Shown: positions 34,228 to 46,776 of the stretch, piece by piece
Numbering within the stretch: position 1 is the first letter of the stretch
Layout: every line of letters begins with the position of its first letter
Assembly: GCA_030710605.1 (NCBI GenBank)
Contig: CP092877.1
Span: 69,285,598-69,349,597 of the forward strand
Origin: Cordylochernes scorpioides
Taxonomy: Eukaryota; Arthropoda; Arachnida; Pseudoscorpiones; Chernetidae
Reading direction: 5' to 3'
Length of the DNA: 64,000 bases
Notes under the pieces: generated by a model
Seen by the model: the letters and a program-made list of their open reading frames with translations, nothing else
Database searches by the model: none
What the model was told of the DNA's origin: nothing
Translations under genes and position numbers: made by a program

Positions 34228-34481
34228 GGTCGTGAAAATTCGAAACTATTATAGACGCGTATGATTCTTTTAAAATCTACTGCCCTTACTGCAATGGAAA
34301 CATTAATAGGAGGGCCTGGAAGGAGGGCATATGGTAGATTAAACTGGCGAAACCGCTGGGAGGGTTCACCACTGATGAGCTAGGCCCTCCCATTAATTTT
34401 TCCATTGCAGTAAGGACAGTAGAAATTGTTTTATTTTAAAAGAATCATACGCGTCTATAATAGTTTCGAATTTCCATAACA
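34228..34481. mobile_element. Palindromic MITE (GGCTCATCAGTGGT family)
   Basis: Outer arms CGTGAAAATTCGAAACTATT / ATAGTTTCGAATTTCCATAA and inner arms ACTGCCCTTACTGCAATGG / CCATTGCAGTAAGGACAGT. GAGCTAGGCCCTCCCATTAA is complementary to the left AATAGGAGGGCCTGG. Followed by CAGATGGCGCGCTA as in 52999-53249. Confidence 0.75.
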
Positions 34482-34739
34482 GATGGCGCGCTAATATATC
34501 ATAAGTTTGATCGTGTTACCTTTTAATAGACATAGCTATAGTATCGTTTTTTATATCCTAGATTGATATGAACAATCTACAGTGACACAAATGGCCAATA
34601 TAACGTGACCTCTCTTAAATTCAACAAGCAGCGCCTAAATCTATTCAGAATGGATCGTTGGTATTTCCTGAGTCAATTTTGTTCCATTTTTAACGTCTTA
34701 TCTATTTTCTTTTCATTTTGATTTTTTTCCCCACCTATC

Positions 34740-34795
34740 GTGTGTGTGATTCACAGTCTTACGTTCCAGGTTCGAAACCAAGTAGACGCGTACTT
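34740..34795 (+). repeat. tRNA-like 3' half
   Basis: CACAGTCTTACGTTCCAGGT then TCGAAACCAAGTAGACGCGT and ACTTTTTA: a B-box and T-run as in the 25640-25830 units. Confidence 0.35.
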
Positions 34796-35274
34796 TTTAT
34801 TAAGTTCTTGAATGTAGCAAAGCGTAATATGTAAGGTTTATGATCCTGCGAACTGTTTCGTATATAGGCGGCTTTTCACTTGACTACACCGATGACGTGG
34901 ATAGTTTTATTTGGTGTTGTGTTACGTGAAGTAAATCTGTCTTAATCGGGGAACCTAGACATGATGGTTAGACACAGAGGTTGTCTATTCACATAGTTTC
35001 CAGTACATGTACTACAGGGTAACTATGGGATCGCATACAACAGGTATTTGCCAAGGACAGATGTTTTTGTCATTATATAGTTAGCTATAGCTAGAATTAT
35101 AATTCATGACATACCCGCGTGTTTATTCAACGTGCATCTGCATTTACAATACCTAACGGTCCTTCGTTATTCGATCATTCTTCTATCTCACACATGGTAA
35201 AAACGTGTTGTTAGAATTAAAAATTATTTTAACAAAGTTTTGATACATTGTGTCTAGTATCTCTACATCTGTAC

Positions 35275-35586
35275 ATAAGAAATATGAAACCATTTAGCGC
35301 AATTTGCATTGCATTGTTGGAGACTCCTTCCCTGGTTCATCAGAAATGATTTCTTCTTGCTTAGCCGATTTCAATTTGTGGTGCATATGCAATTTGAGAG
35401 TGAATTTGGAGAAAGAGGTCAACTCTGTATATAAGAAATATGAAACCATTTAGCGCAATTTACATTGCATTGTTGGAGACTCCTTCCCTGGTTCATCAGA
35501 AATGATTTCTTCTTGCTTAGCCGATTTCAATTTGCGGTGCATATGCAATTTGAGAGTGAATTTGGAGAAAGAGGTTAACTCTCTCT
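35275..35586 (+). repeat. Tandem duplication, 2 x 156 bp
   Basis: ATAAGAAATATGAAACCATT begins at 35275 and again at 35431; the two 156-bp copies differ at only a few bases. No coding potential. Confidence 0.85.
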
Positions 35587-36236
35587 ATATACGAAGACGT
35601 GTATTGATATGGTAATATCCATTTGGTATTTGAAATAAATCGGAGTTTTAAAACAATTTTCTGTGATAAAACAGATTAAAGCGGCTTACTTTTTAAAAAC
35701 TTTTTTGATATCCTCTGCTTTATTTTTTCCTTTTATATAGGTGCAAAACGGGTTGTAGCTTGTTGCCATGTTATGATTCTATCCTTTTTTTCCAGTTACA
35801 ATTACTCGTTATTTTTCAACAATCGCACACCATGGCTGATCAACACTGCAAAATAGAAAAAAAAGTTGATCGCGAGGAAGTATAGCGACAAGTTATGCAA
35901 CTTCCCGACTGGATGCGCAGTTTCACAAAGATCCAGGAATGCAGCCACCACCTGTGGAACACAGCTGCTCCTGTCAAAAAGGCCGACAATACACAAAGCA
36001 TTCTGTACAGCTTGAATCTGCAGCGCGAACATAACCTGAGAGATGTATGCAACTAATGTCGCTATTAATTGCATAAGTTCTATAACAGTGTTAAATACTT
36101 TTAAACTTTCGAGTATTTCACTTTATTGTATACCACCACTATCTCAAAATTCCATCACTATCCACTCTCATCACATCTAAAAGTAACCAGGCCATATGTA
36201 AATAAGCAAACCGTATATGACGTTAGGGTAAGAACA

Positions 36237-36335
36237 TTGCACACACACACACACACAAAAGCCTTTATTAAGACACACAGGTCTTACAGAGGATTCTCCT
36301 TGGGGTTACAAAACGGAGAAACCTATGAAAGTGGG
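36237..36335 (-). mobile_element. Retroelement tail, (CA)n and AATAAAGG
   Basis: (CA)n, AAAAGCCTTTATTAAGACAC, GAGGATTCTCCTTGGGGTTA and CGGAGAAACCTATGAAAGTG match 46495-46585. On the minus strand this is a 3' end with AATAAAGGCTTTTGTGTG. Confidence 0.5.
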
Positions 36336-37382
36336 AAATAAAAAATGGGGAAAGATTATATACATTTGGTAAATATATACAGATTATAAGAAAGAATAAA
36401 AAATAAGAAGAATAAAAAAAAGAATCAAAAAAAGAAAAAAAAAATAAAAAAATTTGGAAATATGGATGGGAGAAGTGGAGAGCGAAAAGGGTAAGAACAT
36501 TGCTTCCATCAGCAGATAGGATCAAAACGGTTATGATCTTATGATAGTAAAAACGTTACATACATAGTTTACCAGTTTACATACGAGTCCTCGTATAATC
36601 TGGTTAATTTTTAATTTGCATCTGAAATCCAAATTGCACAATCGTCTATATATTTTTATATACAGCTATATTCAAATAAGATCATCCAAATAGTTAGCAT
36701 GGTGACAAAAGGTCGGCTATATAACCGAATAAGACAAGATGACAGAATAAAGAGACTAGTTGTCTATCATCCTCCAGCAGGGATAGACATCTGTACATGA
36801 CATGTCTTAGAAGCTTTGAAAGAGAATCTTCCCTCTCCATCCAGATTGGGTTTCCTCCAAAGTTACCCAACCGTTCCAACTGGGACTAGCTGCACGTGTT
36901 CAAAGTCCACGTGTAACCTAAGCCAGTAGTCTCATCCGCTATCCCTGCCTGACCATTTCTATCTACTACCTCTATTTCATATCCTTATGTCTACTTTAGA
37001 GACTTTTTCATCTATAGGGATTCTTGACGCACTCTCTCTCTTATTTGGATCTTTCAATATATATACATCTCTCTTTGTAATTTATATTTTTAAAAAATAT
37101 AATTTATTTTACATATATCTACGGTGATCCTGTACGTATTGTTATTTGGAATTTTCAAAATGGGTTTCTGAAAAGTGTACAAAACTTTGTTCGTATTATC
37201 TTTGTTGAAGCATTTTTAAAATTATCTTTGTTGAAGTATTATTTCCAAGATTTCAAGTAGTAACCAAATGTGCTACTTTCTGTCGGGATTACCGTGGATT
37301 TAGATGGGTGTGAAGAGGGGGTTGATAAAATTTGCTCGGAGCGCTGTCCTATCGTATAAGCTGTCGCAAAGCTTTGGTCATC
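36336..37382. other. Intergenic DNA, no supported gene
   Basis: A-rich stretch at 36370-36460 and short frames only. Confidence 0.35.
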
Positions 37383-38095
37383 ATTATTGTTATGTCCAAT
37401 GAAAAGCCTCAGATGTCTCCATGCATCTCTATCACAGCAGTCGCAATGTCCTCTATCTTGGGTGTGTAAAGCTGCTGTTCTGGGTCTATGTCAATTTTCT
37501 GTTGTTATTGTTATGTCCAATGAAGAGCCTCAGATGTCTCCGTACATTTCTATCACAGCAGTCGCAATGTCCTCTATCTTGGGTGTGTAAAGCTGCTGTT
37601 CTAGGTCTATGTCAATTTTCTGTTGTTATTGTTATGTCCAATGAAGAGCCTCAGATGTCTCCATGCATCTCTATCACAGCAATGTTCTCTATCTTGTGTG
37701 TGTAAAGCTGCAGTTCTGGGTCTATGTCAATTTTCTGTTGTTATTGTTATGTCCAATGAAGAGCCTCAGATGTCTCCATGCATCTCTATCACAGCAATGT
37801 TCTCTATCTTGTGTGTGTAAAGCTGCAGTTCTGGGTCTATGTCAATTTTCTGTTGTTATTGTTATGTCCAATGAAGAGCCTCAGATGTCTCCATGCATCT
37901 CTATCACAGCAATGTTCTCTATCTTGTGTGTGTAAAGCTGCAGTTCTGGGTCTATGTCAATTTTCTGTTGTTATTGTTATGTCCAATGAAGAGCCTCAGA
38001 TGTCTCCGTACATTTCTATCACAGCAATCACAATGTTCTCTATCTTAGGTGTGTAAAGCTGCTGTTCTGGGTCTATGTCAATTTTCTGCAAGGCT
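37383..38095 (+). repeat. Minisatellite, six units of 115-121 bp
   Basis: ATGTCCAATGAAGAGCCTCA recurs at 37392 (one change), 37513, 37634, 37749, 37864 and 37979, with spacings 121, 121, 115, 115, 115. The 6-bp difference is the presence of an extra CAGTCG-type insert. On the minus strand each unit reads CDRDAWRHLRLFIGHNNNNN, reminiscent of a LINE protein end, so the unit may come from a LINE. A lone unit lies at 30405-30500. Confidence 0.9.
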
Positions 38096-38574
38096 GCGGC
38101 CATTGCTGGACATGAGAATATGTGGGTAGATGTTAGTTCCACACCAGGACAATTGTTACATGTCCTGTAGATTCTTGTGCCATATGGATGTCAGCGTTTA
38201 ATGTCGCATATTTGACCTTTCCTTGTCTTTTATTGAATTATGTCAACATGATTATCATAGTCATATCAGTATATACTTGAGAGAAGTACCAACAACAAGT
38301 TCAATAAAAAGCTGACATATGAAATATATTCTATATTTCAGCTTCAGCCCTTCATTCTGACCGATAAACAAATGACGTTAAAACATTCCTTTGAATAAAA
38401 AAAAAACACTCTACAGATGAGATAACCAAGTGAACCAATGACGTCTAAGTGATAAGAAGCAAGCAGTAAGGATTGCAGTAAGACAGCCAACTTTGCAGTA
38501 AAGTACTTCCAGGACCAATATCTTATCCTAGACACCCCGCTGGATAGCTTCTTGCAACCAACCCTGCAATCGCT

Positions 38575-39205
38575 ACGCATGCGCCAACTATTGCTTCCTA
38601 ATTACATATTATTTGCCCCCACTGCGCTTGCGCAATTCTTTTCTTTTCTTTTGGGGGTAAAAAAAAAACTCTTTTTTTTTTTTTTTACTTTCTCTTTGAA
38701 GAAATCTTTATTTTAAACGATTTTTAATGATTTCCTCAGTTGTTTTTTTACCTCTCTCAATACTTCGGTGTATTGTATTTTACGATTTTAAAGTCTCGCA
38801 TAGCCAAGTTATTCTTTATTTAAAATAATGTGTTGTGTAAAAATGGTTTTTTTTTTAGATGGCTGTAATGAAATGGAAATAATTTAAGCTGCAACTTTTT
38901 GTTTTTTTGTAGGTAGATTGATGCTTTCAATACTTGAACAAAATGTAATATAAAAATTACTTGTGAATTATATAAATGTGATAAAAAATAAATTAAAAAG
39001 TAAAGTAAAAATATTGTTTTTATTTAAAGGTTTTTATTATTTTAGTGAGTATACTTATATATATTTTTTTAAATCACGATAATATACTTAGCACTAACTT
39101 ATCTTAGATATCGGTTTTTATATATGGTGTGTTTATGCTCACTGATTGGCTGATTTCCATTAATATCTGATCGCCAGCAGCGCCAATCAGCGTGGCGCAT
39201 GCGCG
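38575..39205 (+). promoter_or_regulatory. Candidate CpG/NRF-1-like promoter elements upstream of the RhoGEF gene
   Basis: Three motifs of the form YGCGCAYGCGCR or close: ACGCATGCGCC (38575), TGCGCTTGCGCA (38623) and GGCGCATGCGCG (39194). Inverted CCAAT boxes (GATTGG near 39141, CCAATCAG at 39183) flank the last. They stand out in an AT-rich region 0.7-1.3 kb before the first coding exon. Promoter function is inference. Confidence 0.3.
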
Positions 39206-39344
39206 AAGTCACTTCTTTTTTTTTTTTTTTGTAATTCGTCATTATATGCACATATAAAACAAAATTCCTCAATTATAGTTTTATTTCTAAAGGTTTTTTA
39301 AAATTTTAACTACAGATTTTTAAAAAAAAGTTAACATTTCGATT

Positions 39345-39544
39345 TACACTCATAGACAAAACTTAGGGAAGTTGTACCTTTTAGCATGTATATCGGGATT
39401 CAGACAAGATATTTGATACACAGTGACCTTTATTGAAGACACGAGATAACCAAATATGAACATTGCCTTGTCTCAAAAAATATATATATATATGACGGCA
39501 ACATCTAAGACTTTCTACTTCCTTACGTTTTGTCCATAAGTGTA
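39345..39544. mobile_element. TA-flanked MITE, 'CACTCATGGACAAAACTT' family, copy 3
   Basis: TACACTCATAGACAAAACTT ... TTTTGTCCATAAGTGTA with the family interior (AGACACGAGATAACCAAATA). It lies just upstream of the RhoGEF exon 1. Confidence 0.7.
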
Positions 39545-39873
39545 AATTTCCTCAAATTTTACAGACATACGTGCTACGGTTACTGTTTCTTATAACGGGG
39601 GGTTTGTACGGGTAATTGTTACATCAGTAGGCTCCAGAAACCCTGGTTCGCCACCTAACGGAGCGAGAATTCATAACTGTTATGTTAGAGGATCTCTCTC
39701 ATCTTTTGAGCCATCTGTAGATGATCCTTAGCATCTAGTTGGAGAACTCGTTATAAAGCCCGCTATAGAAGCTCTCAGCTAACTTGAATTCACAGCATTG
39801 CTAGTAAATAACAATCTCCACTGTGTGTGCCCAGGGCCTCTCGGTGGTGTAAAGAGGAGCTAGGCCGCGAAGG

Positions 39874-41155
39874 ATGCATCTTCCTTCCAACAACCCGCGT
39901 CGCGCGTTGTTGAGGGAATTCTTCGAGAACACCAAGATACGTTTCGAGACGCACAACGCCCAGGTTTCCAAGAAGTCCGTTAAGGCGGCCCCCAAGTTGA
40001 AAGTCGACATCGACCTGATGCGGAGCATCTTCGAGAGCCGCACGGCGCGACGGAACGAGGCTGAGGACGATGAGGAGCCGATGTTGTCCCCTCGCCCTCG
40101 TCGCGACTCCAGGATCAACGAGCTCGTCAGCATATTCGACGCCAAGTCGGTTGACAGCTCGACATCCAGTGCCTCCTCCTCCAATGGCTTCAGCTCGGAC
40201 TTCTCCAAGCTGAAGGCTGCTGACATCGTCGCCTTCCATACCCCAGATTCCAGCCCTAAGACTCCCTCGGATCGTTCACAGTCAGGGAGCAAAGTCGAAC
40301 GTCTCAAAGCCCTCTTCGACTCGCCATCACTCCCCAAGAAGGACGCACCGCCCCCAGAAGAATCCCCTCTATCCTCCAGTGACAATTCATCCCCCCACAC
40401 CCCACATTATGTAAATATAGATCTTTCCAGTATTTCTTCCGCATTGAGCAACTTCGTCATCAGAGACACGAGCGCCAAGGATAAACCAAATGTAGATAAG
40501 AACTTGATAGAATACGATAGTATTAAGGAAAACCTGCTAATCGATATCAGCAAGAGTATCGATCATAAACGGCTGTGGAACTTTACGGTCCCGAGGGAGA
40601 ACGGGGTGGTTCAGAAAGCTGAAGTGGAATCGCAGTACGACCACTTGAAGACGTGGAACCACTCCAGCAGCAAGAGGCCAAAGGAAGACGCCACCAACGG
40701 GGAAGTGCAGAGGAGGACCGAGGGCAGACTTCCTCTCGAGAGATCATCCCCCAGCGATGCCAACAACCTCCATGCCATCGAACATGCTGCCAAAGCCGTC
40801 CTGAGGATCCTCAATCAAGATTCGTCCGATGGTTCCTCTAGCGGCACCCTGACGAACGTCGCGACTCCAGAAGGTTCCATGTCAGAGCGGAGCCTGTGCG
40901 ACCCTCGATCCGGGAGCCCACGACCAGCCCTGAAGCCCAAGAGTAAGAAGGTCCGGCACAAGGTGGCGCGCAGGAAGTCCTCAAACCGCAAGAACATAAA
41001 GCCAATCCCCAAACCCAGAACGAGGATACCCCCGCCGTCACTACACCTCTACGCCAACCTGCCCCCCTCCAGACCCCTGCCTCCCATTGTTTTAAACGGG
41101 ACTGAGCCCTCGCTGGACGATGTGGTCCCTCTCACAAGTCCCTCCCCTTTCAAAG
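39874..41155 (+). CDS. Exn: Ephexin-like RhoGEF, coding exon 1 (disordered proline-rich N-terminus)
   Basis: First of nine exons I could chain in frame. The ATG at 39874 is the first in frame after TAA at 39850-39852. It codes 427 residues plus one base, ending AAAG|GTAAGT. The protein is Ser/Pro/charged and probably disordered, with repeated short motifs of the type (I/L)xxxFxS/D (DLMRSIFES, RINELVSIFDA, RLKALFDSPS) and SH3-type ligands (KPIPKPRTRIPPPS, PSRPLPPIV). Codon third positions are GC-rich against AT-rich surroundings, as expected for a real exon. No signal peptide or membrane segment. The N-terminus of ephexin-type GEFs is normally poorly conserved, so assignment rests on the later exons. 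Confidence 0.8.
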
Positions 41156-41967
41156 GTAAGTCCAGACACTCTTTCTTTGACGCCTCCCACATGACTGGAG
41201 AGTAAAACGCGGTTCCTTATACTCCTCATTCGCTTAACATTAACAGTTCCTAAATAACAGACCATTTGATAAAGGGAACAGTATCAAATAGATAAAACAG
41301 TACTTAGACACTTTGGTAGCAACACACACTGCTTCCTCATCAGACCCACATCCCGATGTCAGCTGAGTAGTGGTACATTCATTGTTAATGCATTCTACTA
41401 TCTTTCCATTCTCAATATAGAACACCCCGTCCTCTACCTGTTGAATGCGGCCATATAGTTGTTACCGAGTTACTTGAACCTGTGGCCATCTGTGTTATCA
41501 GTATATAAAGACATTTAGAATCACCGCTCAAAGAGTTTCACGTTTATTGAAGCTAGTAAAAGACAAGCTCCCGTATATTTCAGTAGGATGCGGCTACAGC
41601 TAGCCATGTCAGCTCTGAGTAAGTTTTACTGCACCAGAGAGGAGTGTAGATAGATAATGTAGACGTATTGCCTCACGACCGCACATCGCCCGCCTAGTTA
41701 TGTTTATGTCTCCAGGGAGATAGATATTTCTGTGTACATCCTTGTCTCACATCCGGGTGTAGTGTCTCTCCATACATTCCGTGTCTAAGTATCAGCTTGG
41801 AAACTAACCCTAGCTCTGGCTTAAATTATCCAATCTCAAACTCTCTTGTTCTAATCCCGCGTTTGTCCCACGGTTACATGTAATTGAACTCGTGTTAAGA
41901 GACAACCTCCAGTCATTTTGCCTCACTATCTCTCCTGAGTTTGACCGCTTAAGACAAGTTTTTAATA

Positions 41968-42139
41968 CAGTAGAACTTGGATAATTCGAACTTCTTTAAT
42001 TCGAAAACCTCTTTAATTCGAATATTTATCTTGGTCCCTAGAATTTCCTATATATATAATTTCCGTTTTTAATTCGAATTTTTGGATAATTCGAATTTTT
42101 TTATGGTCCCTTGGGGTTCGAATTATCCAAGTTCGACTG
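41968..42139. mobile_element. Pogo/Tigger-like MITE
   Basis: TA-CAGTAGAACTTGGATAATTC at the left and GAATTATCCAAGTTCGACTG-TA at the right, perfect apart from one or two bases. 172 bp, internally repeating AATTCGAA. CAG...CTG ends with TA duplication are typical of pogo/Tigger elements. Confidence 0.8.
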
Positions 42140-42189
42140 TATTTTTTTAACATAATATTGTGCATTAGATCGTCATCTGTAATAAGGAA

Positions 42190-42320
42190 TTTAAACTATT
42201 TTTGACGCGTATGCTTCTTTTTAAACTAAAATAAATTACTACTACCATTACTGCAATGATAAAATTAACGGAAGGAACCTGGCTCATCAGTAGTTTCGCC
42301 AGTTTAATCTACCATAACGC
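42190..42320. repeat. Half copy of the GGCTCATCAGTGGT palindromic MITE
   Basis: AAACTATTTTTGACGCGTAT, ACCATTACTGCAATGATAAA and TGGCTCATCAGTAGTTTCGC match one arm of 34228-34481. Confidence 0.55.
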
Positions 42321-42539
42321 TGTAATATTGCATTGGGCTGTTCTGCTTTTATACCGATACTGAAACTAAACTTTTGGAAAAGGTGTCTTAAATGAACTAT
42401 AGGGGGATATAAGATTTGAGGACAGTAGAGAGGAATACATATAATTATATAATAAGCTTCGAGAAAATAGCAAATAAATATTTTTACTGCGATATATATA
42501 TGTTATATATTAAAATATTATTTTATTTAAAATTATATT

Positions 42540-42920
42540 TCATAGATTCAAATATTGTTAAATCGACCGCCAGAGGTCATGCTTCCCCTATAAAAAAACT
42601 CATTGTTGTTGTTTCCCGATGGCCAGGGGCTCAAAAATCATACATTTTGGTTAGCAGCCCCGTAAATAAAGATATTTACTTCGTTGAGGTACTTTCCCGA
42701 TGGCCTTTCCCTAGCCTCTCCACCCTGGTCATAGGGGTTTTATATATTCCACTTTACGCGGCCATTGGGGCTCAAAAATCATTTATTTTGGTTAGCAGCC
42801 CCGTAAATAAAGATATTTTCTCATTCCCGATGGCCGGCTCAAATCTTTTGTACATTATGTAAATAATATTTTGTTTTCCTTGTTCTACTCGCCTTAATCC
42901 AGGCTGTACTTTTATCAAAC
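42540..42920 (+). repeat. Dispersed repeat with two inserted GGGGCTCAAAAATCAT modules
   Basis: Flanks match the reverse complement of 27300-27480. Inside are two copies (42627-42680 and 42766-42820) of a module from GGGGCTCAAAAATCATACAT to AGCAGCCCCGTAAATAAAGA, whose ends can pair. The same module lies inverted at 55183-55228, and a decayed form at 48723-48765. Confidence 0.6.
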
Positions 42921-44401
42921 TTTTATGTTTTTTTTTTAATATATTCCTTTATTTCAAATAAATTACTGATCAAAACTATTATTATATTTTCAAGATATTT
43001 TTGACACGACTGCATTAACATAGTATAATCCACAAGATGATCAAAAATCAACAGAAAAAAAAAATTAATATAACATATTTACTGTAACATGCTTATACCC
43101 TTCCATACGTCGAAATCCATAGTTTGTCTGTGACTTCGCTTTTAGGGATGCAAGGGCACTAATGTCTGTATTATATCCAGTAAGCCTCTTCGGACAAAGA
43201 CAAATTTGTTATTCTAAGACAAGTTTTCCTCTATTTTCAATGTTGGTATAAATCTTTCGTTATATTTAAGCTCTTGCCGCGTATTCTTGGCACAAGAATT
43301 GATCAAAGTGACAAAGAAACAAGAGAATGTGTGCATGTCGCTTAAGTGACAACATTGATGTAGTACCACCAGTATACCACAGTATTTAGCGAGGGTATAT
43401 AGGTATCTTGTTGTGGGCCTCTAGGTTATCGCCTTAATGTAAAAGAAGAGCGTCAGAATTGTTAGAAGTATTTGGCCAAACAGGTTGCCCCCAACAACCA
43501 GGACTTTCTCCAGTCGCCGCAATCTCTCAGCGGATGACTTCGCACGTCTCTGCTGTCACAAGCAATCCTGATCTGCATTCCTGTTTGTTTGGTTTCGATA
43601 TGGTTATGCAACTTTGTAGACAGTTTTCTGCCTAGCTACAGCGCTATCTTATTTTTAAAAGCATATATATGTGTGTAGGTGAGTGGTTGTGCTCTCGGCT
43701 CATCAATGGTAACGCGTTTAGTAGTTTAACTAGAGGTTTAACCAGTCAGCCCTACCAATGTATTTGCTATCCGGCCTTTATAGAAGGTAATTAGAATGGA
43801 GGGAGGGTAGAATCATGTTAAAAGCACAAAAAAATCACAAATATTTCAACACAAGATATAAGAAAAACAAATAATTAAATGTGACTTCAAAATGTACATG
43901 CTAAAAAGAACATTTACAGATAGTATTAAATGCCGTTATGGAAACCCAAAAGAAAAGCTAACCCCTGGGAATCCTGGATGTCAGGTCCTAGATGTGTCAA
44001 ACACGATGTCTGCAACCACGCACCTGAAAATGGCCTTTCTTAGACCTACTCCTACTGACATCTCTAGTTGAGAAACACGGCCGTTGTATGATGGCTGTTA
44101 CCGGGCCACATCGCTGCCAACTCCTGTAACCACACTACGTAGGACTTAGCATTCCTAAGTGTGTTGCATATCTCCCTTTGGACTCGAACTTATAGTCAAG
44201 CAAGAAAGGGTTGTATTACTCTCCAATGGAGGAAAGGATATTTTAAGAACACGCCGCAGCCCTAGAGGGAAAAGTGGGGTTAACAACAACAGGGTTAATC
44301 ATATTCTAATTGGTTGTCATTAGCTTGGAGGTCGGGACTTCTTGGAAAGTATGACAGCCGTGTCATCTGGATACCTTTTTAAAGCCTGGACACACGTATT
44401 T

Positions 44402-44864
44402 AGATTATGTAGATGAGGATAGACGTTATGTAGATGTGGATAGACGTTATGTAGATGTAGATAGACGTTATGTAGATGTGGATAGACGTTATGTAGATGA
44501 GGATAGACGTTATGTAGATGTGGATAGACGTTATGTAGATGTGGATAGACGTTATGTAGATGTGGATAGACGTTATATAGATGAGGATAGACGTTATGTA
44601 GATGTGGATAGACGTTATGTAGATGAGGATAGACGTTATGTAGATGTGGATAGACGTTATATAGATGGGGATAGACGTTATGTAGATGTGGATAGACGTT
44701 ATGTAGATGTGGATGGACGTTATGTAGATGTGGATAGACGTTATGTAGATGGGGATAGACGTTATGTAGATGTGGATAGACGTTATGTAGATGTGGATGG
44801 ACGCTATGTAGATGTGGATAGACGTTATGTAGATGGGGATAGACGTTATGTAATTGTCGCTAAC
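44402..44864 (+). repeat. 21-bp minisatellite
   Basis: About 22 tandem units of GATGTGGATAGACGTTATGTA with single-base variants (GAGGAT, GGGGAT). A multiple of three, it leaves a long frame of DRRYVDV repeats (44436-44873). No splice signals or flanking coding sequence, so I treat it as intronic satellite rather than a protein. Confidence 0.9.
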
Positions 44865-46059
44865 GTTAGATGAGAATGGGGATAGTCATTCGATAAGTGT
44901 ATGTAAATATTAGGTTATGTAAACGACGTAATGTAAATATGGATAAAACGCTAGATGAATATGGATAGACTTGATATAAATATAAATAAATATCCGTGGA
45001 TCAACCCCAAGATTTGTTCCGGATTTTAAAGAAGGAGCTTAACATGTGAGAAAATACGACGAAGTGACACCAAAGTACTGAAGAAGCGCATTCCACGATA
45101 GCGTAGCTCTAAGCAGCTTATGCAAATCAACACCAAAGGATTTTTTCTTCCCAGAGGACTGGTCGCCTCTACACGCGACAACTCGGTGTCTCACGCCTGC
45201 ACACATTTTTCAATTGAACCTCAAACAAACGTACGTGATTAAAGCAAATATATTATGTCTTGTGTGAAAGTATGGTAAATAAATAGATATTTTTGAAAAA
45301 TACTAAAGTTGATACAAACGGTAGTGGATATAAGTGATAAATGACGCTCGTAAAATGTGTTTTATCTAATTTTTTATTTTTTATTATTATATCAGACTAG
45401 CTCTGCCATGACGAAAAAGAGGGAGGCTGGCTCATCAATGATGGCCCTCACAGCGGGTTAGCCAGTTTAGACCGTTACAGAGACTTCTCCACTGTTTTCA
45501 TAGCAGTAGTAAGAATATAAATCGTTTTGAAAATATGCAAATATGTGTAAGAAACGCTGCTTTACTTCTGATATGTGGACGGTGATAAAAATTTGCATTT
45601 GGGGTTAAGCCATTCTTTTAGATGATATTTCATCCACCTCAAAAATGAAGGTTGCCAACATGACAGGCTGGCAGCTACAACTTTGTCGTGGTACAGGGTG
45701 GAAGTCTATTTGCATAAATACTTCAAAATTCTATTTATATACTCAGCAGCGATTTCTTCCTGTATTAATTCTGCTGTCCATAAAGGGCATCAAATTCTAT
45801 TTACATAATTAGCAGTTAATTACATTGATTATACCCGGCAGACTTTTACATAAAGAACACACCAAATTATATTTCTATGAATAGCGCACCGGTTTTTATT
45901 CACATAAAGTTAACTAAATCCAATTTGCATAACTAGAACACAAAATTATGTAATATTTTATTTAGAGAGAACTAAATTAGATTTGCATAAAGCAGCGAAA
46001 TGTATTTGCATGCGAAACAAGAGATATTACAGTAAATAAATGGATGATAAGAGACAGGT

Positions 46060-46335
46060 TGTTGTTGTTGTTGTTTCTTTTCCCCTTGTGTAAAGATTAC
46101 ACGAATTCATGATCTCATGGAATGGGGTATAGGGGTGCAGCTTTCGTTGATCATGGCACCATGATCCAGGCACACTTTGGTGAAAGTCTGACTTTGCCTG
46201 TAATTTGAGGCCGTTCCTAACATGGAAGCCTTTGCTGCCAACTCTAACATGAGTACAGACAGAGCTCCTCCGTATCCCTGGAGTGGGATCCTTACTGAGG
46301 TCCATCAACCGGGTCAGTTGAACTCAGGATTTTTA
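46060..46335 (-). repeat. Dispersed repeat related to 24720-24800 and 21180-21410
   Basis: Reverse complement includes GAATTCGTGTAATCTTTACA and (AAC)n as at 24720; the right part aligns with 21180-21410 (CAACCGGGTCAGTTGAACTC). Confidence 0.5.
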
Positions 46336-46494
46336 AAGAGATAGGTGTTGGCCACAGTAGGTTTAGAAAAATGTAACTAAATGTATAGTGAGGAATGTGT
46401 TGTTTAGAAACACGATGTTGTTGTTGTTTTGTCTGAGAGTGTTTCCCTCTTCTTAGAAGAGACATGACGTCAGTGGTGTAGTACGTGTAGTAAC

Positions 46495-46585
46495 ACACAC
46501 ACAAAAACCTTTATTAAGACACACCGGTCTTACAGAGGATTCTCCTTGGGGTTACAAGACGGAGAAACCTATGAAAGTGGAAAAT
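46495..46585 (-). mobile_element. Retroelement tail, copy 2
   Basis: Same as 36237-36335: (CA)n, CCTTTATTAAGACACACCGG, AGGATTCTCCTTGGGGTTAC. Confidence 0.5.
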
Positions 46586-46776
46586 ATTTGGATAATAAAG
46601 AATACAATGTGAGGTGTGTATGGCCTATCTTAGAGAAAAGTATACTTGTATTAACTAGGGTGTGTAGTACACTGGTTTCTCTATACTTTCTCTACTGAGT
46701 TTTACTTTAAAATATAAAGCCACAGGTTTCTGGAGATGAGTTTATTTTCATTTTATTATTGCAATCTCAAGCCGAA

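Noticed and set aside
34340-34390. CTGATGAG with GAAAC nearby in palindromic MITEs, as a hammerhead
   Set aside because: The order and spacing are wrong: GAAA precedes CTGATGAG with no helix II between, and helix I does not form.
35802-36074. 90-codon minus-strand frame (ALCIVGLFDRSSCVPQVVAA...)
   Set aside because: Overlaps another open frame, no recognised family, no splice or polyA context. Could be an old exon or element fragment, but nothing supports it.
44436-44873. 145-residue DRRYVDV repeat protein
   Set aside because: Direct translation of a 21-bp minisatellite inside an intron, no splice sites or non-repeat coding context.
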